A stretch of DNA of 64,000 nt from Pseudoxanthomonas helianthi (GTDB lineage Bacteria > Pseudomonadota > Gammaproteobacteria > Xanthomonadales > Xanthomonadaceae). Positions 54,788 to 63,992 of this stretch are shown here, piece by piece (within the stretch, counting starts at the first letter, position 1; every line of letters starts with the position of its first letter). Position numbers and translations under genes: made by a program. The notes beneath the pieces were generated by a model that worked only from the letters and a program-made list of their open reading frames with translations, was not told the DNA's origin and searched no databases. The stretch is taken from assembly GCF_017939625.1 (NCBI RefSeq), contig NZ_JAGKTC010000001.1:1620172-1684171 (forward strand), given 5' to 3'.

Positions 54788-54855
54788 ATAGATTGGTTTT
54801 CATCATCTATCAAGATGGCTATGGTTTCCGCACCAGGTAGCCAACAGGAACGCCC

Positions 54856-55344
54856 ATGAATCGGTTGATCGGCATGACCTTCGCGATGCTGGCAGGCCTC
54901 GCCGCGCGCGAAGCGCCCGCCGCGGAATCGCCGCTGCGCGGCACGTGGGTCCTGGTCGCGGCGGACAAGATCCTGTCCGGCGGGGAAAGGGTGCGCGATT
55001 ACGGCGAGAAGCCGAAAGGCAGGTTGATCGTGGATGCGGCAGGCCGCTACTCCCTGCAGATATTCAAGTCGGAGCGCTTGCGCTTCGCCACGGATAGCAA
55101 GGCGGACGGGAGCGCCGACGAGTTCAAGTCCGCGGCCATGGGCAGCAGCACCCATTACGGCAGCGTCACGGTCGACGATGCGAATGGCCTGCTGGTTTTC
55201 TCGATCGAAGGTTCGTCCTTCCCGAACTGGGAAGGCACGGTGCAAAAGCGCCAGTACGCGCTCGATGGCGGCACGTTGACCTATCGGGTGCCGCCCCGCG
55301 CGGACGGGAGCATCCCCGTTTCGGTGTGGCGCAAGCTCGACTGA
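54856..55344 (+). CDS. Exported lipocalin-like domain protein
   Basis: 162 residues. The N terminus is a weak signal (LIGMTFAMLAGLAAREAPAA), followed by LRGTWVLVAADKILSGG, the start of lipocalin_5-type domains, and the ligand-barrel strands (GRLIVDAAGRYSLQIF; THYGSVTVDDANGLLVF). A late YRVPPRADG segment closes the barrel. Function unknown. It is divergent from the LysR gene and 110 bases ahead of a serine hydrolase gene. Confidence 0.78.
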   Translation: MNRLIGMTFAMLAGLAAREAPAAESPLRGTWVLVAADKILSGGERVRDYGEKPKGRLIVDAAGRYSLQIFKSERLRFATDSKADGSADEFKSAAMGSSTHYGSVTVDDANGLLVFSIEGSSFPNWEGTVQKRQYALDGGTLTYRVPPRADGSIPVSVWRKLD

Positions 55345-55455
55345 TCGCACGGCGCCTGCAAAAGTCCGTAAGCGGGAAGGGCCCTGCAACCGCGTTCGCC
55401 TTCGCTGTATCCCGGTGGGGACAGCGGGGCGCCGTCCCGCGTAGCGGATCGCCCG

Positions 55456-56550
55456 ATGAAAACCTTCATGCTCGCCGCCGTGCTGTGCCTGGCCGCCGCT
55501 CCGCCGGCCAGGGCTGCGTCGCCCGATGCCTTCATCGAAGCGTATGCGCGCGACCATGCCTTCAGCGGCAGCGTGCTGGTCCAGGCGGGCGGGAAGATCA
55601 GGTACGCGGGCAGTTTCGGCCTTGCCGACATCGCGTTCGAGATTCCCAACGATGCGCGGACGCGCTATCCGATCGCATCGATCACCAAGCTGTTCACCAG
55701 CGCGCTGATCCTGCAGCTGCGCGATGAGGGCCGGCTCGACCTGGACCGGAGCGTGCGGACCTACCTGCCCGATTATCCGGGCGAGGCCGCCGACAAGGTC
55801 ACCGTGCGCCAGCTGCTGAACCATACGTCGGGGCTGCCCAGCTACGACGGGATAACGGATGCCGCGTCGGCCATGCGCGAAGGCATGCCGGTGTACCAGC
55901 TTCCGCACGATAGCGATTCACTGCTGGCGCGCTACGCCGGCGGCAAGCTGGTGTCCGCGCCGGGTACGAAGTTCGAGTACAACAATGCCGACTACATCGT
56001 GCTGGGCAAGATCGTCGAACGCCTGCGCGGCGAGACTTTCGACCAAGCGCTTCGACAATACCTGTTGCACCCCCTGAGGCTGCAGGACAGCGGCATGTTG
56101 CGGCAGGACACGATCGTGCCCCGATTGGCCGGAACCTATTTCCATCGGTCCGATAAAGGCCCGCTGACCCCGGATCTGCCGTCGTATCCGGAGAACTGGT
56201 ACGCGTCGGGCGCGATGTACGCCACGCCGCGCGACCTGCTCGCATTCGCCAACGCGCTGTTCGGCGGAAAAATACTGGGCAAGGACTCGCTGGCGCAGCT
56301 GCTCGCCCCCGGGCTCGACGACTATGGCCTGGGCCTGTGGGTCTACGAAGCCTGGAGCGATGGCCGTGCGCATCGCGTGGCCAAGCGTCCCGGCCGGATC
56401 ATGGGCGCGAACACCCAGTTGTACCGTTTCCTGGATTGCGACCTCACCGTGATCGTGCTGGCCAATACCGACGCGGTGGATACCGACGACTTCGTCGCCC
56501 GCGTCGGCAGCGAAGTCCTGCGCACCACGGTTTGCGCCAAGGGCGGGTAA
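55456..56550 (+). CDS. Serine hydrolase of the beta-lactamase (class C/PBP4*) family
   Basis: 364 residues with a signal peptide (MKTFMLAAVLCLAAAPPARA). The catalytic SxxK motif is SITK in YPIASITKLFTSALI, the YxN motif is YNNAD, and HTSGLPSYDG is the family landmark. Homologues are esterases, D-aminopeptidases or penicillin-binding relatives. True class C beta-lactamases have a KTG triad near the C terminus; I do not see it here, so antibiotic hydrolysis is not supported. Confidence 0.88.
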   Translation: MKTFMLAAVLCLAAAPPARAASPDAFIEAYARDHAFSGSVLVQAGGKIRYAGSFGLADIAFEIPNDARTRYPIASITKLFTSALILQLRDEGRLDLDRSVRTYLPDYPGEAADKVTVRQLLNHTSGLPSYDGITDAASAMREGMPVYQLPHDSDSLLARYAGGKLVSAPGTKFEYNNADYIVLGKIVERLRGETFDQALRQYLLHPLRLQDSGMLRQDTIVPRLAGTYFHRSDKGPLTPDLPSYPENWYASGAMYATPRDLLAFANALFGGKILGKDSLAQLLAPGLDDYGLGLWVYEAWSDGRAHRVAKRPGRIMGANTQLYRFLDCDLTVIVLANTDAVDTDDFVARVGSEVLRTTVCAKGG

Positions 56551-56580
56551 GGCGCGCCGCGCCAATGCGCTCCCGACATC

Positions 56581-57078
56581 TCAGGCCATCGCCTTGTGCG
56601 ATTCGAACGGCAACAGCTGCGCGCCTTCGCGGACGATGGCGAAGCCTGCCGTGTCGAGGAGCTCGCGGTCGGCATCGACCAGCACCAGGATGTTGCCGGC
56701 TTCGATCTCGGCGTTGAACTTGCGCCGAATCGGGTCGGGCAGAGCCGCACCGACCAGTGCAGACGCCCAGCCGCCGATGATCGCGCCGGCGATGGTCGCG
56801 GCGGCGACACCGGTCCAGCCGATGCCCAGGGTCGGCACGAGCATGGCCACCCCTCCGACCAGCAGGCCGGTGGCGGCGCCGTAGGCGATGCCGCGCATCG
56901 CCGCGGGCAACATGTCGGTATCGGCTTCCTTGCGCCCATTGCGGATCGAATGCAGTTCGATGTCCGAGCGGGCGACCAGCAACAGGTCGCGGTTTTCCAC
57001 GCCTGCGCGGCGTGCGGCCCGGATGGCGGCCTGGGCGGTGGCCAGGTCGGGTGCGCAGAACACGTGCCGGATCTTCAT
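56581..57078 (-). CDS. Glycine-zipper membrane protein with a DUF1269-like plan
   Basis: 165 residues. An alpha/beta lead (MKIRHVFCAPDLATAQAAIR) is followed by a hydrophobic glycine-rich hairpin (AAATIAGAIIGGWASALVG, about residues 92-112) and a second alpha/beta part (GNILVLVDADRELLDTAGFA). This plan, a small ligand-like domain split by a membrane loop, is that of DUF1269 and 'general stress protein 17M' relatives. Function unknown. Confidence 0.65.
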   Translation of the reverse strand: MKIRHVFCAPDLATAQAAIRAARRAGVENRDLLLVARSDIELHSIRNGRKEADTDMLPAAMRGIAYGAATGLLVGGVAMLVPTLGIGWTGVAAATIAGAIIGGWASALVGAALPDPIRRKFNAEIEAGNILVLVDADRELLDTAGFAIVREGAQLLPFESHKAMA

Positions 57079-57256
57079 ATCGCCCCCATGCGTGCGGGAG
57101 ACGGTTCCTTACTAGGCCTGCGGCGGTTATGCGGGCGTGACGATCAAAAAACGGCCCGGCGCGGACTTCTTGCCCGCTTCACACAAGGTTCCTAACGTCT
57201 TCACCGGCCCGGCCCAGGCTGGTGTCCCAGGCAACCTTGCGAACGGGAGAGCAGCG

Positions 57257-57799
57257 ATGGCGGCGAACATGCGGAACGAGGGCGAACGGCGCGGCGGTCG
57301 CTGGCGCTGGGCGATGTGGGGTGGTGCGACGGCGTTGCTGCTGTTGCCCGCGGTGGCGATGCGGATCGGCAACAACGGGGTGAATTGGACCGGCTCCGAC
57401 TTCGTCGTGTTCGGCGCAATGCTGTTGCTGGCCTGCGGCACGTTCGAACTGGGCGCATGGCTGTCGCGCGACCGCGCCTACCTCGCGGCTTTCGGCATCG
57501 CGGTCGTCGCCGGTTTCCTGATGACCTGGATCAACCTGGCTGTGGGCATCATCGGCAGCGAAAACAATCTCGCCAACCTGGTGTTCTTCGGCGTGCTGCT
57601 GGTCGGCGCCATCGGTGCCTGCATCGCGCGCTTCAGGCCGCAGGGCATGACCCGCGCGCTGGTGGCCACCGCGATCGCCCAGGCACTGGCAGGCGTGGTC
57701 GCGTTGATCCAGGGTTCGGTCGAGGGCGTCGGCCTGTCCGTGTTCTTCGTCGTGGTGTGGTTGGTTTGCGCCGGCCTGTTTCGCAAGGCTACTGCGTAA
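57257..57799 (+). CDS. Small membrane protein, SPW/DUF-type
   Basis: 180 residues with about six hydrophobic segments (MWGGATALLLLPAVAM; FVVFGAMLLLACGTFELGAW; YLAAFGIAVVAGFLMTWINL; LANLVFFGVLLVGAIGACI; ALVATAIAQALAGVVALI; VGLSVFFVVVWLVCAGLF). I recognise no family motif beyond a general SPW-like membrane plan. GGGAGA lies seven bases before ATG 57257. A frame upstream to 57137 has no support. Confidence 0.7.
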   Translation: MAANMRNEGERRGGRWRWAMWGGATALLLLPAVAMRIGNNGVNWTGSDFVVFGAMLLLACGTFELGAWLSRDRAYLAAFGIAVVAGFLMTWINLAVGIIGSENNLANLVFFGVLLVGAIGACIARFRPQGMTRALVATAIAQALAGVVALIQGSVEGVGLSVFFVVVWLVCAGLFRKATA

Positions 57800-57808
57800 C
57801 CCACCGCG

Positions 57809-58771
57809 TTACGAGGCGAGGGTGGCGACCGTGCTTTCCCCACGAGTCGCCGCACGCAGCGCCCGGGCTGCGCCGGGCGTCATGCCGTAGCGCTTCTTGA
57901 AGGCGCGGCAGAACGAACTCTGGTTGTCGAAGCCCGCCGATTCGGCGACATCGCAGAACGCCATGTCGGTACGGGTCGCCAACGCCATCGCGTGTTCCAG
58001 GCGCAGGCGGAAGGCGAAGTCGGCCGGGGTTTCCCCGAACACATGCAAGTAGACCCGCGACAGGTGGCCGCTGGAGCAACTGATGCGGCCGGCGAGCGCG
58101 TTCATGCGCAGGCGCGCGCCGCGGCCGGACGCGATCGCGTGGCGAACCCGCAGCAGGCGCAGCATCGCCCATCGCTTGCGCCGCCGTGTCCGCCCGGGGC
58201 AGCGCGGCAGCAGCTGCCTCAGCGCGTGCTGCGCAGCGTGCAGGTCGAGGCAGACCATCTGCAGCAGGTGCGAGGCGTGCTCGGCGTTTTCCGTGCCGCC
58301 CCGGGCTTCGCGCGCGAGTTGCGCGAGGCGCTCCGCAACGCCCGGCGGACAGGCGTCCTCGACCGGAAACAGTTCGGCCGCGGCGCGCGCATTCCGGCAG
58401 GCGCGATGCCATGCCTCCTCGGGGCCGCACAGGCAAAGCCAGGCACCGCCGCTCGCGGCATCGAGGAAAAGCGATCTGTCCCAGACCAGGCAGCGGCCGG
58501 GTTCCAGCGGCCATTCGCTCTGCTCCGAACGGACCCGCACCCGGCCCGAAAGGGGCAGGCTGATCGACAGCCAGCCATTCGGGATTTCCAGCATCGCGCC
58601 CGACTCGCCCCGGAACAGCTGCAACGCCATGCCCTGCGTCGCGCATGGCCGACGCAGCTCGCCGTGGCCGAGTATCGCGACCGCAACAGGTCCGCGTGGC
58701 GGCGGCGAGGATGGCGGCGCAGGTTCGAAGGTTTCGCGGAAGGACGGAAGGCTGAGTACGGTTTCCAGCAT
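57809..58771 (-). CDS. AraC family transcriptional regulator
   Basis: 320 residues. The N-terminal part is a sensing domain (LSLPLSGRVRVRSEQSEW, then WPLEPGRCLVWDRSLFL), the middle is helical, and the C-terminal 100 residues are an AraC double helix-turn-helix (ALAGRISCSSGHLSRVYLHV; DVAESAGFDNQSSFCRAFKK). It lies ten bases from the end of the preceding membrane protein gene, convergent with it, and about 190 bases past the end of the TonB receptor gene on the same strand. Its target is unknown. Confidence 0.88.
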   Translation of the reverse strand: MLETVLSLPSFRETFEPAPPSSPPPRGPVAVAILGHGELRRPCATQGMALQLFRGESGAMLEIPNGWLSISLPLSGRVRVRSEQSEWPLEPGRCLVWDRSLFLDAASGGAWLCLCGPEEAWHRACRNARAAAELFPVEDACPPGVAERLAQLAREARGGTENAEHASHLLQMVCLDLHAAQHALRQLLPRCPGRTRRRKRWAMLRLLRVRHAIASGRGARLRMNALAGRISCSSGHLSRVYLHVFGETPADFAFRLRLEHAMALATRTDMAFCDVAESAGFDNQSSFCRAFKKRYGMTPGAARALRAATRGESTVATLAS

Positions 58772-58907
58772 GGGCGCGGACGGTCCGTTGATCCTGCGCC
58801 GATGCTGGTTTCGCGCCCGGGATGCGGCAACCGGGCGGGGATGAAATGCATGCGGGCGGTGGCGAACGGCACGTCCGCGCTTCGTCCGGCGACTGGGCCA
58901 AGAAAAG

Positions 58908-58934
58908 AGGAACCGCCGGTTCGCGGCGGTTCCT
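58908..58934 (-). terminator. Terminator of the TonB receptor gene
   Basis: AGGAACCGCC and GGCGGTTCCT pair perfectly over a GGTTCGC loop. Read on the minus strand the stem is followed by CTTTTCTT, as for a rho-independent terminator. Confidence 0.8.
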
Positions 58935-58960
58935 GGCTTCCGTCGGATTGCGATTCCGGA

Positions 58961-61900
58961 TCAGAACTCGTACTGCACCGAGAACTGCACGCTGCGCGGA
59001 CTGGCGAAGCTGAGCGGATGGCGGTAGTTGGACAGCGGGGCGCCGGTATCGTCGTCGGCGACGTCCTGCACGCGGTAGTAGTCCTCGCTGTCCAGCACGT
59101 TCTGCACGGCCATGCTCATCTTCAGGCCCTTGGCCCAGCGCGGCTCGTACGACAGGCGCAGGTCGAGGTTGTGCACCCACGGCACGCGGCCGGAAGTGCC
59201 GCGGCGGTGCAGGTACGACGGGTAGCCGTTGCCGGTATCGGCGGCACCGGTATCGTCGTAGTAGTAGCCGCAGTAGAACGATTCCGCACCATAGCTGCCG
59301 GCTGCAGGATTGGTGCCGGTTTCCGGGTACACGCCGAAGCAGTTGATCGGGCGGCCGCTCTGCAACAGCAGGTTGGCGCCGACGGTCCATTCGTCGGCCA
59401 GCTTGTACGCGCCGAACACCTTCAGGCTGTGGCGGCGGTCGTTGGGCAGGTAGCCGTTGCCGCCTTCCACGAGGCCGGGCAGGTCGAACGAGGTGGTGAT
59501 GCCGGCGTCGTCCTGGCCGTTGTCCGAACGCACGTAGCCTTCAGTGTTGCCGAGGCTCTTGGCGTAGGTGTACGAGGCCTGCAGGAACCACTTGTCGTCC
59601 CACGCGCGTTCGACGAAGAACTCGACCGCGCTGTACTTGCGGCTGGCCTTCGGATATCCCATCGCGCTGGCCGGCACGTCGACCCGGGTCAGGGTGCCGT
59701 CGCCGTTGAGGTCGGCGTTGATCGACAGCGCGCCGCCGGGATTGGTCAGGAAGCAGTGGTCGATGGCCGCGCGGATGTTCGCCGCCTGGTCTTCGTCGTA
59801 ACCGTTCTGCAGCGCCCAGGCCTCGGCGCCGGAACCGTCGCAGACATCGTCCATGCCGGCCTTCAGCTCGCGCTTGATCGCGCGGATGCCCAGCGACCAT
59901 TTGTCCCCCAGCGCCATCTGCGCGCCGACGATGTATTCGTCCTGGTACATCGGCTTGATTTCGTTGTCGACCACGCCGCGCGGGTCGGGCACGCCGCCTT
60001 CGCTGTTGTAGAAACGTTGGCCGATCTGCGCACCCAGGGTCGGCGCGCCGGTCACCGGATCGATGCCGGTGAAGCGGTAGTACTCGATGTAATCCAGCTC
60101 GGACCCCGCCAGGCGCACGTTGGTGTTGGCGTACACCGGGATGTAGTAGCGGCCGGCGTTGCCGAACACCTTGAACGTCGAATCGCCGTTGACGTCCCAG
60201 GAGAAGCCCAACCGCGGCGCCCAGGTGTCCTTGACGTCGATGAAGGCGCCGCCCAGCGAGTTGAGGTTCTGGAACGACTCGTTGCGCACGCCGAGGTAGG
60301 CCAGGAAGGTATCGGTGACGTTCCAGTTGTCCTCGATGTACCAGGCGCTGTTCTTGGTCAGGAAGTTGCCGCCGTTCTCGAAGTAGCGCAGGCGCACCAC
60401 CTCGGTCACGCCGTCGGGCACGACCGCGCCGTTGGGCAGCGTCGCGCCCGCGGTCGCGTTGGAATAGCGCCAGAAGATGCCGCCGGGCGTTTCCGGTTCG
60501 TACGCGGTGCCGGAATAGACCGAGCCGTCCAGCGTGGAGAATTCCTCGCGGTCCACGCCGAAGCGGATCAGGTGGTCGCCCAGCGACCACTCGCCGTCGA
60601 AGCGCCAGGCCTTGCGCACGTCGCCGGCATTCGGATCGCCGACCAGGCCGGTGCCGATCCAGCAACCCTGCACGCCGAGCGGGCCGACCACCGCGGTCGC
60701 GCGCGTGTCGACCACGATGGGGCAGTCGGCCGAGTTGGTGTCGGACGAACCGCGCGAGTACTCGCCGCGGCCATACAGCGCCGACAAGGTGAGGTTGTCG
60801 GTGATGTAGCCGGTCCACTTGAGGATGTAGTTCTCGCCGCCGGTCTCGGTCTCGGCGGTGCCGATCTGCTCGCCGCCGCCGATGCCCAGGTCGCCGGGCG
60901 TGCGCTGGTAGTTCACCGTGTGCGTTTCGCTGGTGTCCTTGAACGCGGTCAGTTCCAGCGAGTGGTTGTCGGTGATGCTCCAGTCCAGCTTGACCAGGCC
61001 CTGCGGGGTGTCCTGCTTGCTGAAGGCGCTGCCGCCTTCGAACGGCGTCCGCGTCTCGACCTTCTCGCCCTGGTACAGGGCGAAGAGGAACAGTCGGTCC
61101 TTGATCAGCGGGCCGCTGGCGTACAGGTTGTAGCGCAGGGTGTCGGTCTTCGCGCCCTTCTCGACGGTGTAGCTGCCGTCGCGTTGCGGGTCGTAGGCGA
61201 AGCGCGTGCCGGTGTTGAGCGAATCCGGGCTCCAGAACGCGTTGGCGCCGAACTTCCATTCGTTGGTGCCGCGCTTGGTGATCATGTTGACTACGCCGCC
61301 CAGCGAGCGGCCGAACTCGGCACCGTAGCCGCCGGTCTTCACCTGCTGTTCCTGCAGCGCTTCGAACGGGATCTCGCTGAAGGCCAGGCCCTTGACGATG
61401 TTGGTGACGTTGAAGCCGTTGACGTAATAGACGTTCTCGGCGACCGAGGCGCCGCCGAACGAAGCGAGGTTGCCGAAGCGGCCATCGCCGCGCACCGTGC
61501 CTGGCGCGAGGAGGGCGACGTTGGTCGCGTCGCGCGCTACCGGCAGCATGTCGATCTGCTGTTCGGTCAGGATCGTGGTCGATTCCACCGAGGAAACGTC
61601 GATCGGGTTGACCGCGCTGCTGCCGACCACGGTCACGGCATCCAGCGTGGTCGCGCCGCCGCTGGCGGCGGTGAAATCCACGTTCGAGGCCGTGCCGACG
61701 CTGACGTTGACCGAGCGCGGCTGGCTGCCGTCGCGCGCGACCTGGTACTGGCCGGTCGGCAGCGCGGGGAAGCGGTAGCTGCCGTCGCTGCCCACGGTGA
61801 CGCTGCGGCTGAAGCCGGTCGCCGGGTTGGTGACGGTTATCGTCTCGCCGGCCGCGGCATGGCCGACGATGGAGCCGGAGGTATTGGACTGCGCGTGCAC

Positions 61901-61990
61901 GCCGCCGGCGAAGCACGCGCCGAGGGCGAGGCTCAGCAGGGTGCGCCGCGTTGCTTTGCGAACAGGGTTCGATTTCCTTGCAAGGGTCAT
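58961..61990 (-). CDS. Oar-like TonB-dependent receptor with carboxypeptidase-regulatory N-terminal domain
   Basis: 1009 residues. A signal peptide (MTLARKSNPVRKATRRTLLS then LALGACFAGG) precedes a carboxypeptidase-regulatory-like domain (SGSIVGHAAAGETITVTNP). The plug domain follows (EQQIDMLPVARDATNVALLA; QVKTGGYGAEFGRSLGGVVN), then a large outer-membrane barrel ending FSVQYEF with the terminal phenylalanine required for insertion. Oar-like receptors in this family import peptide, sugar or other complex substrates. The ATG at 61990 is preferred over an earlier frame start. It is the last gene before the integron. Confidence 0.93.
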   Translation of the reverse strand: MTLARKSNPVRKATRRTLLSLALGACFAGGVHAQSNTSGSIVGHAAAGETITVTNPATGFSRSVTVGSDGSYRFPALPTGQYQVARDGSQPRSVNVSVGTASNVDFTAASGGATTLDAVTVVGSSAVNPIDVSSVESTTILTEQQIDMLPVARDATNVALLAPGTVRGDGRFGNLASFGGASVAENVYYVNGFNVTNIVKGLAFSEIPFEALQEQQVKTGGYGAEFGRSLGGVVNMITKRGTNEWKFGANAFWSPDSLNTGTRFAYDPQRDGSYTVEKGAKTDTLRYNLYASGPLIKDRLFLFALYQGEKVETRTPFEGGSAFSKQDTPQGLVKLDWSITDNHSLELTAFKDTSETHTVNYQRTPGDLGIGGGEQIGTAETETGGENYILKWTGYITDNLTLSALYGRGEYSRGSSDTNSADCPIVVDTRATAVVGPLGVQGCWIGTGLVGDPNAGDVRKAWRFDGEWSLGDHLIRFGVDREEFSTLDGSVYSGTAYEPETPGGIFWRYSNATAGATLPNGAVVPDGVTEVVRLRYFENGGNFLTKNSAWYIEDNWNVTDTFLAYLGVRNESFQNLNSLGGAFIDVKDTWAPRLGFSWDVNGDSTFKVFGNAGRYYIPVYANTNVRLAGSELDYIEYYRFTGIDPVTGAPTLGAQIGQRFYNSEGGVPDPRGVVDNEIKPMYQDEYIVGAQMALGDKWSLGIRAIKRELKAGMDDVCDGSGAEAWALQNGYDEDQAANIRAAIDHCFLTNPGGALSINADLNGDGTLTRVDVPASAMGYPKASRKYSAVEFFVERAWDDKWFLQASYTYAKSLGNTEGYVRSDNGQDDAGITTSFDLPGLVEGGNGYLPNDRRHSLKVFGAYKLADEWTVGANLLLQSGRPINCFGVYPETGTNPAAGSYGAESFYCGYYYDDTGAADTGNGYPSYLHRRGTSGRVPWVHNLDLRLSYEPRWAKGLKMSMAVQNVLDSEDYYRVQDVADDDTGAPLSNYRHPLSFASPRSVQFSVQYEF

Positions 61991-62476
61991 GGTCGTTCTC
62001 GATGTGGTTCGGGATTCAGACGGCAGCAAGCGGACGCCGCGCGGGCATCGGCCCGTGCTAAGCGGTTTGGCGCCTGAAACCGGAAGCTAACGTTTCGTTT
62101 ACAACGACGTTGTGCGCGAACGACGCGTTCGAATGACGTTTTCCGACGCGAACGCGTCGGCGCGATTCCACGCGTCGAGGCGACGCGTGTCGCGGCTTCG
62201 CGCATACGTAAACAATGGAATGCGCACAGCAGACGCATGCGCATCGGCGCACAGTGGCCGGGTCCGGGCCAACCCCTCTCTCTGGCCCCGGGATGGAGGC
62301 TGTACGCCAGCGGCCAGCCATCGCCAGGACTGCCCGGTCATGCCGGGCATTTTTTATGCACTATGGAAACCGCCGTCGCGCTGCGCGGTGCGAGGGAGGT
62401 CATGTAGACGGGTAGGCGCCACGCATGCGCCGACGGACAGCTATCGCAGGATTCGCTTTCGGCCATGGGCGATCAT
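61991..62476. other. Gap between TonB receptor and integron integrase
   Basis: 486 bases hold the receptor's promoter region (AT-richer spots near 62090-62110) and the 3' side of intI. I see no gene I can support and no attC-like site; short stems such as GCCCGGTCATGCCGGGC at about 62331-62347 may end transcription. Confidence 0.4.
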
Positions 62477-63484
62477 TCAGCGATCCAGCGGGCTGAGTAC
62501 GCCACCGGCACCTCGGTTCAAGACGTGTGTGTAGACCTGTGTGGTCGTTATGTCCTTGTGGCCGAGCAACTCCTGCACCGTGCGAATGTCCGAGCCGCTT
62601 TCCAGCAGGTGAGTTGCGAAGCAATGCCGCAACGTGTGCGGGCTGACGGGCTTGACGATGCCCACTGCCCGCGCCGCATTCCTGACGGCGCGCTGCAGCA
62701 CGCTTTCGTCGAGGTGGTGGCGCTTCTCCCGGCCATCGGCCGGATCGACTGCACGGCGCGCGGCGGGGAACACGTACTGCCAACCCAGATCGCGCTCGGC
62801 GTTGCAGTACTTGCGCGCCAGCGCATAGGGCAGGGAGGTCGCCCCGAAGCCGGCCTCCAGATCACGCGCATGCAGTACCCTGACCGAATCTATCTGTGTC
62901 AGCAGCGCGAGCCGCAAGCGTCCGGGCAGCACCGTTTTGCGATCCTTGCCCCCCTTGCCCTCGCGTACGGTGATTTCGTGACGTGCGAGGTCCACGTCTT
63001 TGACCCGCAGGCGCAGGCATTCCATCAGCCGCAATCCGCTCCCGTACAGCAATCCGGCCATCAGGGCTTCCCGCCCGGACAGGGCATTCAACAGGGCAGA
63101 GGTCTCGGCGCGCGAAAGTACCACCGGCAGGCGTGGTGCCCGTTTGGCCCGCACCACGTTCCCCATCCAGGGCAAGTCGATGGCCAGGACGTCCCGGTAG
63201 AGGAACAACAGGGCTGCCAGGGCCTGGTTCTGGGTACTGGGCGCCACCCGGTATCGGCGCGCCAACTCACTGAGGAAATGCTCGACGTGCTTGCCGTCTA
63301 ACTCCCTGGGGTGCCGCCTATCATTGAAATGGATATACCGGCGAATCCAGTAGAGATAGGCCTGCTCCGTCCGCAAGCTGTAGTGCTTCAGCCGCAATCT
63401 GCGGCGAACTTCGTCGAACAGTTTGGGCTTGGGGGCGGCCGCCGTCGATTTGTTTATGGCTGCAGGATTCCGGACTTCCGGCAT
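62477..63484 (-). CDS. intI: Integron integrase (IntI type, tyrosine recombinase)
   Basis: 335 residues of normal IntI length and uninterrupted. The N-terminal SAM-like domain is [20 protein letters not shown] and following. Catalytic residues are Arg in [16 protein letters not shown], His-x-x-Arg in [14 protein letters not shown], the second His in [12 protein letters not shown], and Tyr in [10 protein letters not shown]. The IntI-specific extra segment [19 protein letters not shown] separates it from ordinary Xer/phage recombinases. It is transcribed away from the first cassette, as in chromosomal integrons. Many chromosomal copies in this family are broken, so an intact one is notable. Confidence 0.95.
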   Translation of the reverse strand: MPEVRNPAAINKSTAAAPKPKLFDEVRRRLRLKHYSLRTEQAYLYWIRRYIHFNDRRHPRELDGKHVEHFLSELARRYRVAPSTQNQALAALLFLYRDVLAIDLPWMGNVVRAKRAPRLPVVLSRAETSALLNALSGREALMAGLLYGSGLRLMECLRLRVKDVDLARHEITVREGKGGKDRKTVLPGRLRLALLTQIDSVRVLHARDLEAGFGATSLPYALARKYCNAERDLGWQYVFPAARRAVDPADGREKRHHLDESVLQRAVRNAARAVGIVKPVSPHTLRHCFATHLLESGSDIRTVQELLGHKDITTTQVYTHVLNRGAGGVLSPLDR

Positions 63485-63580
63485 TAGACGGTCTCCATAC
63501 CGTATAACGCCCTCAATGTTTCATTGATCCAGGCCTGTCAGGATCAGTCCAAGCTCCGGATTTTTGTAGGAAAAGTCTGA

Positions 63581-63610
63581 TTGACGGTTTCGCAGGGGCA
63601 TGCCCAGAAT
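63581..63610 (+). promoter_or_regulatory. Candidate cassette promoter (Pc-like)
   Basis: TTGACG (63581-63586) and CAGAAT (63605-63610) lie 18 bases apart on the plus strand, between intI and the first cassette, reading into the cassette. The -35 matches five of six and the -10 four of six consensus bases. Confidence 0.45.
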
Positions 63611-63643
63611 CCGCGCTACGCCCCACTTTGGGGTCTAATCGTA

Positions 63644-63650
63644 GTTAGGC
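63644..63650 (+). other. attI-cassette recombination site
   Basis: GTTAGGC is the core-site sequence at which IntI joins cassettes (cut after the first G). It stands at the end of the intI-side region, four bases before the first cassette ORF. The attI proper should extend from here back toward 63490. Confidence 0.8.
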
Positions 63651-63653
63651 CGC

Positions 63654-63992
63654 ATGAACCAGATCCCGTCTCAGGCGGAAATATGCGAACAATTCGGCTC
63701 GCTCTTTGATCCTCCCGGTGAGGACGAGCAATTGGGCATCGCCCTTTCTACTCTCTCGCAGGTTCCCCTCAATGCCTTGCGACATCCCGCAGAGAACGGC
63801 ACGTGCGGCTGGTATGTCTGGGGTGGAGAGCTATCTGACCACCCGGACTTCTTTCAGCCACTTCACGTCCATCACCTTGTAGAGCAAGCCCCGTCGATCG
63901 TTCCCTACCTAGCTCTAGCGCCGGGCTGGCGAGTGCTTTTGGCTCCTGGGCACGTGGACGTCTGGTATGACCCGGCGCTTTTGGCCGTGTAG
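63654..63992 (+). CDS. Integron cassette protein, Imm33/DUF2185-like
   Basis: 112 residues, the only ORF of the first cassette. GTCGWYVWGGELSDHPDFF and HVDVWYDPALLAV at the end follow the pattern of DUF2185/Imm33-type proteins, which are frequent in integron cassettes and in polymorphic-toxin immunity sets. This is family likeness by eye, and the function is unknown. Start codon is four bases after the recombination site, so the cassette has almost no leader and depends on the integron promoter. After the stop, CATGCGGC mirrors GCCGCATG at the cassette start, showing where its attC begins; the rest is outside the window. Confidence 0.85.
   Translation: MNQIPSQAEICEQFGSLFDPPGEDEQLGIALSTLSQVPLNALRHPAENGTCGWYVWGGELSDHPDFFQPLHVHHLVEQAPSIVPYLALAPGWRVLLAPGHVDVWYDPALLAV

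Noticed and set aside
55456..56550. Class C beta-lactamase giving antibiotic resistance
   Set aside because: SxxK and YxN are present, but no KTG motif is clear. Generic serine hydrolase is the safer call.
57992..62077. A 1361-codon open frame antisense to the AraC and TonB-receptor genes
   Set aside because: It is the same GC artefact, composed of Val/Ala/Arg-rich text with no family features. The minus strand encodes complete known proteins.
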